64,000 nt of DNA from an uncultured Eubacteriales bacterium (GTDB taxonomy: Bacteria > Bacillota > Clostridia > Christensenellales > Aristaeellaceae): the NCBI GenBank assembly GCA_902793325.1, contig CADBCY010000005.1:24087-88086 (forward strand), read 5' to 3'. Numbering within the stretch: position 1 is the first letter of the stretch; every line of letters starts with the position of its first letter. Shown piece by piece: positions 8,110 through 15,857 of the stretch. Made by a program: the position numbers and the translations under genes. The notes under the pieces are model-generated. The model worked only from the letters and a program-made list of their open reading frames with translations, did no database searches and was not told the DNA's origin.

Positions 8110-9402
8110 ATGAACGCGAAGCGCCGGGTAAACTCCATTGCGCGCCGCATCCAGCGCTCCTGGCAGTGGAAAAAGCTGTGGCACACGCTGCTGGTGGACG
8201 CCGCCGCGCTACTGGCCTGCGCCGCGGCCTACCTGTACGTCCGGGAGACGGAAATCACCGGGGCGTTCGCGGGCTGGGACATCGTGCGCGGCCTTACGGG
8301 CCGCAGCGGGCTGTCGGGCCTGGCGTGGCTGCGGACGCTGACCTACACCTTCGCCTGGGAGGGCGTCGTCCACGAGGTGCCGCTGCTGCCCTTCATGCGC
8401 CTGGCGTGGCTGTTCGGGCGCCCGCTGCTGATCGTCGAGGGCGTGCTCTGGCTGCTGGGCTTCTTCGGCGGCGCGCACAGCGCGCGCCGGCTGCTCAAGC
8501 CCCTGGACAAGATGGCGGAGACGGCGCAGCGGCTCACCGACGCCGCAGCGGCCCGCCCGGCCCTGGACGAATCCAAGTTCCACGACCTGGAGCACGCCAT
8601 CGAGCGCATCGACATCGGCGACCGCCTGTCCACCGGCGACAAGGACCTGAAGGGCCTGGAGGACGCCATCAACGCGCTGCTGGCGCGCATGCACGCCGCC
8701 TACCGGCAGCAGGCCCAGTTCGTGTCCGACGCCTCGCACGAGCTGCGCACGCCCATCGCGGTGCTGCAGGGCTACGCGGGCATGCTGGACCGCTGGGGCA
8801 AGGACGACCCGCAGGTGCTGGAGGAGTCCATCGCCGCCATCAAGAGCGAGACGGAGCACATGAAGACGCTGGTGGAGCAGCTGCTGTTCCTGGCCCGCGG
8901 CGACAACGGCCGCATGCAGCTCGCCCCGGAGCCCATGGACCTGTCCGCCATGATGGCCGAGGCGCTGGAGGAATACCGCATGATCGACCCGGACCACGAC
9001 TGGCGGCAGGGAGCCTTCTCCCCTTCTCCGGTGCTGGCCGACCCGGCGCTCATCAAGCAGGCGGCGCGGGTGCTGATCGACAACGCCAAGCGCTACACAC
9101 CCGAGGGCGGGCCGATCCGCCTGAGCTGCGGCAGCGACGGCGAAAACTGCTGGTTCGAGGTGCAGGACGGCGGCATCGGCATCGACGAGGCGGACGTGCC
9201 CCACATCTTCGACCGCTTCTTCCGCGCCGACCGCGCCCGCACGCGGCAGAGCGGCGGCACGGGGCTGGGGCTGTCCATCGCCCGCTGGATCGTGGAGCGC
9301 CACGACGGCTGGTTCGAGGTGACCAGCCGGCCCGGCCTCGGCACCCGCATCCGGGTGCTGCTGCCCCGCGCGGAGGCGGCGGCGCAGGCCGTCGGGGCTT
9401 GA
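8110..9402 (+). CDS. Membrane sensor histidine kinase
   Basis: 430 residues. Two hydrophobic segments (about 28-44 and 96-120) flank a short extracytoplasmic loop of about 50 residues, then a linker and the kinase core. Phosphoacceptor H210 lies in S-H-E-L-R-T-P-I, with the N box near I-D-N-A-K-R-Y and the G boxes D-G-G-I-G-I and G-G-T-G-L-G-L. The small sensor loop resembles intramembrane-sensing kinases that respond to envelope stress. It is co-transcribed with the preceding regulator. Its stop codon lies inside the -35 of the cardiolipin synthase promoter. Confidence 0.94.
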   Translation: MNAKRRVNSIARRIQRSWQWKKLWHTLLVDAAALLACAAAYLYVRETEITGAFAGWDIVRGLTGRSGLSGLAWLRTLTYTFAWEGVVHEVPLLPFMRLAWLFGRPLLIVEGVLWLLGFFGGAHSARRLLKPLDKMAETAQRLTDAAAARPALDESKFHDLEHAIERIDIGDRLSTGDKDLKGLEDAINALLARMHAAYRQQAQFVSDASHELRTPIAVLQGYAGMLDRWGKDDPQVLEESIAAIKSETEHMKTLVEQLLFLARGDNGRMQLAPEPMDLSAMMAEALEEYRMIDPDHDWRQGAFSPSPVLADPALIKQAARVLIDNAKRYTPEGGPIRLSCGSDGENCWFEVQDGGIGIDEADVPHIFDRFFRADRARTRQSGGTGLGLSIARWIVERHDGWFEVTSRPGLGTRIRVLLPRAEAAAQAVGA

Positions 9403-9441
9403 TTTTTGCGGGTTCGACGATTATAATTGGAAACGTTGATT
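9399..9441 (+). promoter_or_regulatory. cls promoter with overlapping cre/LacI-type operator
   Basis: TTGATT (9399-9404), a 17-base spacer and TATAAT (9422-9427). Overlapping the -10 and start point is TTGGAAACGTTGATT (9427-9441). This fits the cre consensus WTGNAANCGNWNNCW at all fixed positions but one (T for the final C) and has an AACGTT palindromic core. A CcpA-like or LacI-family repressor could bind here (inference). Confidence 0.65.
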
Positions 9442-9475
9442 TTCCCCCCCCGATTCCCTCCCGAGGTTGTATTGA

Positions 9476-11080
9476 ATGGACCAGGAAAAGGCAAAGATCC
9501 GCGAGCGAAGCAGCAGCGAGGACGAACCGATCCTGCTGCTGGAAAAGGGCAAGCGCGGCATACTGAACGTGATCTTCGGGCGCACGATGCTCATCGTGCT
9601 GATGCTGGCCGCCCAGATCGCGCTGATCGTGCTGGCGTTCAGCTCGCTGGCGAAGTACATCCCCTACCTGTACGGCGTACAGACCGCGTTCTACGCGGTC
9701 ATCATACTGCGCCTGGTAAACAAGCCCAACAACCCCACGATCAAGATTACCTGGATCCTGCTGATGGTCGTGCTGCCGGTGGTGGGCGTTTCGCTGTACC
9801 TGTTCGCGGAGACGGACCTCGGGCACCGGGTGCTGAACCGGCGGCTCTCGCGGCTGCTGAAGCAGACCGAGGCCGAGATGGAGCGCCCCGCGCCGCCCTC
9901 CGCGGAGGCGCTCGACGCCCGGCCCGACCTGAAGGGCCTGTCGCGCTACCTGGAGAAATGCGGCGGCTACCCCGTGTACGGGAACACCGACGTGCGCTAC
10001 CTCGCCAGCGGCGAAGCCTCCATGGAGGCCATGTTGCGGGACCTGAAGCGCGCGAAGCAGTTCATCTTCCTGGAGTTCTTCATCATCGACGAGGGCTACA
10101 TGTGGGGCCGGGTGCTGAAGGTACTGGAGGACAAGGTCCGGGAGGGCGTGGAGGTGCGCGTGCTGTACGACGGCACCTGCGCGCTGTTCCGCCTGCCCTA
10201 CCGCTACCCGAAGATGCTGCAGAAGCTGGGCATCCAGTGCAAGATGTTCTCCCCCATCCGCCCGATGATGAGCACCCACTACAACAACCGCGACCACCGC
10301 AAGATCCTGGTGGTGGACGGCCGCGTGGCCTACACCGGCGGCGTGAACCTGGCGGACGAATACGTGAACCGGCGCAGGCTCTACGGCCACTGGAAGGACG
10401 TGTCGCTGCGGCTGGAGGGCGAGGCCGTGCGCAGCTTCACGCTGATGTTCCTGCAGATCTGGAACATCGACGAGCCCGGCGACCATTTCGCCCGCTACCT
10501 CGCCGCCACCCGGCCGCTGGAATCCCCCCGCCCCGGCTGGGTGCTGCCCTACGGCGACAGCCCGCTGGACAACGAGCGCGTGGGCGAGATGGTGTACCTG
10601 GACATCATCAGCCGGGCGGAGCGCTACGTGCACATCATGACGCCCTACCTGATCCTGGACCAGGACATGCTCACGGCGCTGTGCTTCGCCGCGCGGCGGG
10701 GCGTGGACGTGGCCATCATACTCCCCCACATCCCCGACAAGCGCTACGCCTTCGCGCTGGCCAAGACGCACTACCGGACGCTGATCGAGAGCGGCGTGCG
10801 CATCCTGGAGTACACGCCGGGCTTCGTGCACGCAAAGGTGTTCGTCAGCGACGACTGCAAGGCCGTGGTGGGCACTGTGAACCTCGACTGGCGCAGCCTG
10901 TACCTGCACTTCGAGTGCGCCGCGTACCTGCGGGACGTGCCCGCCATCGCGGACATCGAGGCCGACTTCCGCGCCACCGCCGCCCAGTGCACGGAGCGCA
11001 CGCTGGAGAGCCTGCGCGACGAAAAGCTCTCCACGCGCCTGGCCGGCTGGCTTTTGAAGGTGCTCGCGCCGGTGATGTGA
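9476..11080 (+). CDS. cls: Cardiolipin synthase (phospholipase D family)
   Basis: A 534-residue membrane enzyme that condenses two phosphatidylglycerols into cardiolipin and glycerol. It has N-terminal hydrophobic segments (about 36-56, 64-80 and 92-112), the layout of bacterial ClsA-type enzymes. Two phospholipase D HKD motifs are intact: H274-x-K-x4-D281 (HRKILVVD) and H452-x-K454-x4-D459 (HAKVFVSD). The start at 9476 follows GAGG at 9463. It has its own promoter within the end of the kinase gene and a strong terminator after it. Confidence 0.95.
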   Translation: MDQEKAKIRERSSSEDEPILLLEKGKRGILNVIFGRTMLIVLMLAAQIALIVLAFSSLAKYIPYLYGVQTAFYAVIILRLVNKPNNPTIKITWILLMVVLPVVGVSLYLFAETDLGHRVLNRRLSRLLKQTEAEMERPAPPSAEALDARPDLKGLSRYLEKCGGYPVYGNTDVRYLASGEASMEAMLRDLKRAKQFIFLEFFIIDEGYMWGRVLKVLEDKVREGVEVRVLYDGTCALFRLPYRYPKMLQKLGIQCKMFSPIRPMMSTHYNNRDHRKILVVDGRVAYTGGVNLADEYVNRRRLYGHWKDVSLRLEGEAVRSFTLMFLQIWNIDEPGDHFARYLAATRPLESPRPGWVLPYGDSPLDNERVGEMVYLDIISRAERYVHIMTPYLILDQDMLTALCFAARRGVDVAIILPHIPDKRYAFALAKTHYRTLIESGVRILEYTPGFVHAKVFVSDDCKAVVGTVNLDWRSLYLHFECAAYLRDVPAIADIEADFRATAAQCTERTLESLRDEKLSTRLAGWLLKVLAPVM

Positions 11081-11136
11081 TCCCCGCCCCGCCGGCGTCG
11101 CGCGCCCGCCGGGCGTCGCGGGCAAGCAACAAAAAC

Positions 11137-11194
11137 AAGCGCGGCGGAAACCCTTCGGATCTCAACGGATCCGTAAGGCGTTTCCGCCGCGCTT
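11137..11194. terminator. Bidirectional terminator between cls and the TauE-type gene
   Basis: A long imperfect hairpin of about 25 base pairs. Its outer 15-base-pair arm is perfect (11137-11151 with 11180-11194) and it has a six-base loop. The minus-strand product is followed by GTTTTTGTT, a good U-tract; on the plus strand it is followed by CTTGTG. It separates convergent genes. Confidence 0.8.
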
Positions 11195-11323
11195 CTTGTG
11201 CTGAACTCAAAAGGCGAGCCTATGCGGAGCGGGTATTTCGTCCTGCCCAGGCCGAACGGAGGGAGGCGACGGCAGGGCGGAGAAGACGCCCGCGGAGGGT
11301 TGCCGTTTCGATGGGGTTTGGCG

Positions 11324-12088
11324 TTAATCCAGGCCCAGCGCCTCCGCCGCCAGCCGCACGGTCAGCAGCGCCAGCACGCCCAGCATCACCCACCGGATGA
11401 GCCGCGCGCCGCGGGTGAGCGCCAGCTTCGCGCCCAGCCAGCCGCCCAGCACGGAGCAGCACACGGCGGGGACCGCCAGCGCGTAGAGCACGTTCCCGGC
11501 GGCGACGCGGGTGACGAGGGAGGCCACGTTGCTGGCGAGGTTCACCGGCTTGCAGGTGGCGGAGGCGGTGACCATGTCCATGCCCAGCAGCCACGTGAAC
11601 AGCACGATGAGTAGCGTGCCGGTGCCCGGGCCGAAGAAGCCGTCGTAGAAGCCCACGGCCAGCCCGATGGCGGCGCAGACGGGGTACTGCCGGGGCGTGA
11701 CGGGGCGGGAGGTCTCCGGGCCCTTGCCCCTGAACAGCACCAGCACGCCCACCGCGGGGATGGCGAACACCATGAACACGTGCATGACGCGGTTCCCCAG
11801 CGCCATGGCGGCGCGCGTGCCCAGCCAGCTTCCGGGCAGCGCCAGCGCCGCGGTCACCAGCGCCGGCACGGCGAGGATCTTCCCGCTGCGGGCGTAGCGC
11901 ACGGCGGCCATCAGCGTGCCGAAGGTAGAAGAAAACTTGTTGTTCCCCGACGCGAAGTCGTAGTTCAGCCCCGCCAGCGTATAGGCGGGCAGCGAGATCA
12001 GCCCGCCGCCCCCGGCGATGGCGTCCACCACCGCCGCGAGGAACACCATCGGCAGCACGATCAGGTACATACTCAGCGAAACCTGCAT
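11324..12088 (-). CDS. TauE/SafE (TSUP) family membrane exporter
   Basis: 254 residues, almost all hydrophobic, with about eight predicted membrane segments. The N-terminal half carries D-A-I-A-G-G-G-G-L-I-S-L-P, the glycine-rich signature of the TSUP (DUF81) family. A matching G-x-F-D-G-F-F-G-P-G-T-G motif begins the second repeat. Family members move sulfite, sulfoacetate and other organosulfur anions; the substrate here is unknown. The start at 12088 is preceded on the minus strand by GGGAGGGAGA. It stands alone, convergent with cls and divergent from the FHA gene. Confidence 0.87.
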   Translation of the reverse strand: MQVSLSMYLIVLPMVFLAAVVDAIAGGGGLISLPAYTLAGLNYDFASGNNKFSSTFGTLMAAVRYARSGKILAVPALVTAALALPGSWLGTRAAMALGNRVMHVFMVFAIPAVGVLVLFRGKGPETSRPVTPRQYPVCAAIGLAVGFYDGFFGPGTGTLLIVLFTWLLGMDMVTASATCKPVNLASNVASLVTRVAAGNVLYALAVPAVCCSVLGGWLGAKLALTRGARLIRWVMLGVLALLTVRLAAEALGLD

Positions 12089-12113
12089 ACGGCTCTCCCT
12101 CCCACCGCGGGGT

Positions 12114-12119
12114 ATTATA
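12114..12119 (-). promoter_or_regulatory. -10 element for the TauE-type gene
   Basis: A perfect TATAAT on the minus strand (12119-12114), 25 bases upstream of the start codon. No good -35 lies at the right distance, so the promoter is incomplete as read. Confidence 0.45.
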
Positions 12120-12245
12120 GCAGATCGCGGGGCGGGGCGGGTTAAGTTTTCGGCGACGGTCGATTAGCTTTTTGCGCTTCCCCGGCGCATCGCGGCGCCC
12201 CGGATTCCGACATACTTTTGTCGAAAAGCCTCTACAGTGGGCGGC

Positions 12246-12337
12246 TTGCGCGGCGGGGCCGGGGATACTATAATGAAGGGTGCCCGGGCGACGTGCATCT
12301 TTTTTCCGGTTGCCTTCGTCCAAGCGGCAGGAAAAAA
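12246..12337 (+). promoter_or_regulatory. Promoter and leader hairpin of the FHA-ftsW-pbp operon
   Basis: TTGCGC (12246-12251), a 17-base spacer and TATAAT (12269-12274) give a start near 12281. The leader holds a stem-loop in which TTTTTTCC (12300-12307) pairs with GGAAAAAA (12330-12337) and an inner TGCC pairs with GGCA. It ends just before the GGAAGGGGGG ribosome site (12343-12352). A role in translation control is possible but not shown. Confidence 0.65.
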
Positions 12338-12359
12338 ACGGCGGAAGGGGGGCGCGCGC

Positions 12360-12977
12360 GTGAACGGGCAACTGTACGAGCTGGCAGCGCTGGCGGGGCG
12401 ATACGTGTTCGCGGCGCTGATGGTGCTGATCGTGCTGCGGGCGGCGCGCATCACGCTGATCGATGCCCGCCGCGCCGCCGCGCTGCGCCGCATGTCCCCC
12501 GAGACGGGCGTGATCGGCGAGCTGCTGGTCACCTCCGGCGGCCAGAAGGCCCGTACCGGCATGCGCTACCCCGTCATCCGCGAGGGCATGATCGGCTCCT
12601 CCCGCCGCGCGGACGTGCGCATCCGCCACGCCAGCGTGCGCCGCAGGCACGCCTGGTTCCAGCAGGCGGAGGGCGGGCTGAAGATCCGCGCGCACGCCGG
12701 CGCGCCGCTGCGGGACGGCGAGGGCGAACCGCTGCGCGCCGCGCTGCTCGAAGACGGCGACGTGCTGCGGATCGGCGCGGTGGAGGTCATGCTGATCCTG
12801 AACGAGGCCCCCGAGCCGGCCCGCCGGCCCGCGCGCCGACGCCCCGAAGCCCCCGACGCGGACGATCCCGACGCCCTGTTCGAGCCCGCCGACGAAGAGG
12901 AGATTCAGTTTTTCGAAGTGGGAAAGCCGCCGCGCGCGCCGCAGGCGCGCGGGGAAGACGGCGATCCCTGGGAATAG
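12360..12977 (+). CDS. Membrane-anchored FHA-domain protein with altered phosphopeptide site
   Basis: 205 residues from GTG 12360, the start matched to GGAAGGGGGG eight bases upstream. It has one N-terminal membrane segment (about 9-28), a cytoplasmic FHA-like domain (about 70-150) and an acidic, proline-rich tail. FHA domains normally bind phosphothreonine through G-R and S-R-x-H motifs. Here these read G79-S80 and R94-R95-R96-H97, so both key contact residues (Arg and Ser) are replaced while the fold signature (D-V-x-I, R-H-A-W-F) stays. It heads an operon with FtsW/RodA and a PBP, as FHA proteins do in some actinobacteria and clostridia, so a scaffold role in wall synthesis is likely (inference). 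Confidence 0.8.
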   Translation: MNGQLYELAALAGRYVFAALMVLIVLRAARITLIDARRAAALRRMSPETGVIGELLVTSGGQKARTGMRYPVIREGMIGSSRRADVRIRHASVRRRHAWFQQAEGGLKIRAHAGAPLRDGEGEPLRAALLEDGDVLRIGAVEVMLILNEAPEPARRPARRRPEAPDADDPDALFEPADEEEIQFFEVGKPPRAPQARGEDGDPWE

Positions 12978-12998
12978 GCGGCGCGCCCGTCGCCCGCC

Positions 12999-14306
12999 AT
13001 GCTCCGAACGACCACAGCCATGAACAATAAACTCGACAAGATGAAGCGGGCGCTGCGGCGCTCGAACACGCGGCTGCTGCTGACCGCGGTGATGGCCTTC
13101 CAGGCGCTGACGCAGGCGCTGATCGCCTTCCAGGATCGCGCCGTCAACCCGCAGGCGCTGATCCTGGCGGTCGCGCTGCCGCTGGTCACCATGCTGGTGA
13201 CGAACCTGATGGGCCGCCTGTGGCCCGTGGATCGCGCCATACTCATCATGGTGCTGTTCCTGTGCAGCCTGGGCATCATTACGCTGCAGGACATCGCGCG
13301 GGCGGACGTCACGCCCCGCACCCAGGCGATCTACGCCGGGGCGGGGCTGGTCGCCATGTTCACGGGCGCGACCTTCATCCGCGCGTTCAGGAGCTGGAAG
13401 AAGCTGCTGCCGCTGATGATGGGCCTGTGCCTGATCGCGCTGCTGACGCCCTGGACGCCCGGCATCGGCATCTACAAGTACGGCGCGCGCAACTGGGTGG
13501 GCCTGGGCGGCTTCAGCGTGCAGCCCAGCGAATTCATGAAGCCGGTGATGATCCTCTGCCTGGCGGCGGGCTTTGCCAACCGCCCGCGCTTCCTGAAGTG
13601 CCTGCCCGCCATCGGCTTCGCGGCGGCCTGCTGCGCGGTGCTGCTGTCGGAGAAGGACCTCGGCGCGGTGCTGCTGTACTTCCTGACCACGGTGTTCATG
13701 TACTACGCGGCCACCTCCAACGCCTTCATCACGCTGTCCGGGCTGGGCATGGGCGGCGCGGCGGCGGTGATCGCCTACCGCTTCCTGCCCTACGTGCGGG
13801 ACCGCGTGGCCATCTGGCGGAACCCCTGGAGCGACTACGACGGCGCGGGCTACCAGCTTGTGCAGAGCCTGATCGCCATCGGCAGCGGCGGGCTGTTCGG
13901 CATGGGCGTGGGGCTGGGCTCGCCGCGGAAGATCCCCCTCTACCACAGCGACTTCATATTCGCCTCCATCACCGAGGAGTTCGGGCTGATCCTCGCCATC
14001 GGCCTGCTGGCGGTGTACGTCATGATCATCCTCCGCGGGCTGATCGTGGCCTTCAACGCCCGCACGTCCTTCCACTCGCTGGCGGCCTTCGGGCTGGTCA
14101 TCATGCTGGGGCTGCAGACGATGCTGATCGTGGGCGGCAACACGAAGCTGCTGCCCCTCACGGGCGTGACGCTGCCGCTGGTGTGCTACGGCGGCTCCTC
14201 GCTGATCAGCACGTTCTTCTCAATGGGCATACTGCTGGGCATCTCCAGCATGAACGCCCTGGACGAGGCCCGCGACATCGAACAGCTCGAGCTGCGCGAG
14301 GACTGA
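12999..14306 (+). CDS. ftsW: FtsW/RodA/SpoVE-family peptidoglycan glycosyltransferase
   Basis: 435 residues, SEDS family, which polymerises lipid II into glycan strands together with a class B PBP. It has about ten membrane segments. The conserved G-x-S-V-Q-P-S-E-F-x-K signature is present near residues 170-180, and a periplasmic loop ends in G-x-G-Y-Q-L-V-Q-S-L-I-A-I-G-S-G-G. The C-terminal P-L-T-G-V-T-L-P-L-V-C-Y-G-G-S-S is typical. None of the possible starts (12999, 13020 or 13041) has a clear ribosome site, so translation may be coupled to the FHA gene 21 bases upstream. Whether it serves division, elongation or sporulation cannot be told from sequence. Confidence 0.92.
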   Translation: MLRTTTAMNNKLDKMKRALRRSNTRLLLTAVMAFQALTQALIAFQDRAVNPQALILAVALPLVTMLVTNLMGRLWPVDRAILIMVLFLCSLGIITLQDIARADVTPRTQAIYAGAGLVAMFTGATFIRAFRSWKKLLPLMMGLCLIALLTPWTPGIGIYKYGARNWVGLGGFSVQPSEFMKPVMILCLAAGFANRPRFLKCLPAIGFAAACCAVLLSEKDLGAVLLYFLTTVFMYYAATSNAFITLSGLGMGGAAAVIAYRFLPYVRDRVAIWRNPWSDYDGAGYQLVQSLIAIGSGGLFGMGVGLGSPRKIPLYHSDFIFASITEEFGLILAIGLLAVYVMIILRGLIVAFNARTSFHSLAAFGLVIMLGLQTMLIVGGNTKLLPLTGVTLPLVCYGGSSLISTFFSMGILLGISSMNALDEARDIEQLELRED

Positions 14307-14354
14307 TACCCGGCCCGCCGGCAATGCCCAATTCCCATCCCGGGGGTGATTTTC

Positions 14355-15761
14355 TTGAAGGAGCTTCGCCGCAACATGCGGCTGATCGGATGGCTGGTCG
14401 TGGCGCTGTTCGTCGGGCTGAGCGCGTGGTTCGCCTGGACGGCCTTCACCCAGGGCGCCATCTGGGCCAGCGACGTGCACAACACCCGCCTGGCCGCCGC
14501 CAACGCCCTGCGGGGGGATATCCTCGACCGCGACGGCCACGTGCTGGCCACCACCGACTCCGACGGCACGCGCCGCTACCTGGAGAGCGACGCCGCCCGC
14601 CGCGCCCTGTCCCAGACCGTGGGCGACACGCGCGGCATGAGCGGCACCGGCGTGGAGAGCTTCTACTCCGCGTCGCTGCTGGACATCTCCGGCTCCCTGC
14701 TCGACCGCATGAGCGAGCTGTTCAGCGGCGTGCGGCACGTGGGCAGCAGCGTGCGGCTGACCATCGACGGCCCGCTGCAGGCCTACGTCGCCGGGCAGTT
14801 CCCCTCCGGCTACAGCGGCGCGGCCTGCGTGACCAACTGGCGCACGGGCGAGATCCTGGCCATGGTGTCCCTGCCCAACTACGACCCCTACGACGTCATG
14901 GAGGGCCGGGAGGAGCGCGTGCCCGACACCGCCTACCTGAACCGCTGCCTGCAGGGGCTGTACACCCCCGGCTCCATCTTCAAGATCGTCACGCTGGCCT
15001 CGGCGCTGTCCAACGACCCCGCCGTGGTGGACCAGCCCTTCACCTGCGCCGGCGTGTGGGACTACGAGGGCGGGCACATCAACTGCGCGGGCAACACCGC
15101 CCACGGCACGGTGGACCTGGAGACGGCCTTCAAGCGAAGCTGCAACGTCACCTTCGGCAAGCTCGCCTACCAGCTCGGGGCGCAGCGCCTGCGGGAGACC
15201 GCCGAGCGCCTGGGCTTCAACGAAAACTTCAAGTTCGGCGACTTCGTGGTGTACAATTCCGCCTTCCCCGGCCGCATCAGCGGGACCTCCGGGCTGGTGT
15301 GGGCGGGCATCGGTCAGGGCGAGGTGCTGGTCACCCCGCTGCACATGACGCTGATCACCGGCGCGGTGGCCAACGGCGGCGTCATGATGAAGCCCTGGCT
15401 GGTGAAGGGCGTGACCACCGCGCTCGGCGCGCCGTCCGCCACGGGCGTGTCGACGCCCTACCGGCAGGTGCTGGACGAGGCCGTGGCGGGCACCATCGCG
15501 GCGTACATGCGCGAAACCGTGAAGAGCGGCACCGCGAAGCGCGCCGCGATCAAGGGGCTCAGCGTTTGCGGCAAGACCGGCTCGGCGGAGGTCAGCGACG
15601 ACAAGAGCGTGGAGACCAACGCCTGGTTCACCGGCTTCATCGATGATCCCGCCCACCCCTACGCCATCTCCGTGGTCATCGAGGGCGGCGGCGCGGGCGC
15701 CCGGCTCCCCAGCGAGCTGGCCGCCAGGGCGCTGAAGAAGGCGGTAGAGTACGTGGGCTGA
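14355..15761 (+). CDS. pbpA: Class B penicillin-binding protein (transpeptidase)
   Basis: About 468 residues. One N-terminal membrane anchor (about 9-30), a short dimerisation region and a transpeptidase domain that cross-links peptidoglycan. Catalytic motifs are S207-x-x-K210 (T-P-G-S-I-F-K), S262-C-N264 and K407-T-G409. It is shorter than division PBPs and has no PASTA repeats, matching PbpA-like partners of RodA/FtsW. I set the start at TTG 14355 because GGGGGTGAT (14342-14350) is a near-perfect Shine-Dalgarno eight bases upstream; GTG 14346 lies inside that site. It is the last gene of the FHA-ftsW-pbp operon. Confidence 0.9.
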   Translation: MKELRRNMRLIGWLVVALFVGLSAWFAWTAFTQGAIWASDVHNTRLAAANALRGDILDRDGHVLATTDSDGTRRYLESDAARRALSQTVGDTRGMSGTGVESFYSASLLDISGSLLDRMSELFSGVRHVGSSVRLTIDGPLQAYVAGQFPSGYSGAACVTNWRTGEILAMVSLPNYDPYDVMEGREERVPDTAYLNRCLQGLYTPGSIFKIVTLASALSNDPAVVDQPFTCAGVWDYEGGHINCAGNTAHGTVDLETAFKRSCNVTFGKLAYQLGAQRLRETAERLGFNENFKFGDFVVYNSAFPGRISGTSGLVWAGIGQGEVLVTPLHMTLITGAVANGGVMMKPWLVKGVTTALGAPSATGVSTPYRQVLDEAVAGTIAAYMRETVKSGTAKRAAIKGLSVCGKTGSAEVSDDKSVETNAWFTGFIDDPAHPYAISVVIEGGGAGARLPSELAARALKKAVEYVG

Positions 15762-15786
15762 CCGCGTGGCGCGCGACAAACAGGAT

Positions 15787-15815
15787 TTGCCATCGCGGCT
15801 AAAATATGCTATGAT
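15787..15815 (+). promoter_or_regulatory. Sigma-A promoter of the pepV-cmk operon
   Basis: TTGCCA (15787-15792), a 17-base spacer and TATGAT (15810-15815), 43 bases ahead of the pepV start. Confidence 0.8.
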
Positions 15816-15857
15816 ATTCCCGTTATCCTATCATTCAGCCCAACGGAGGTTTGCGAT

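Noticed and set aside
11220-14075. Long minus-strand open frame opposite the FHA and ftsW genes
   Set aside because: It is antisense to ftsW, reads through the TauE promoter region, and its residue content is typical of GC-rich shadow frames.
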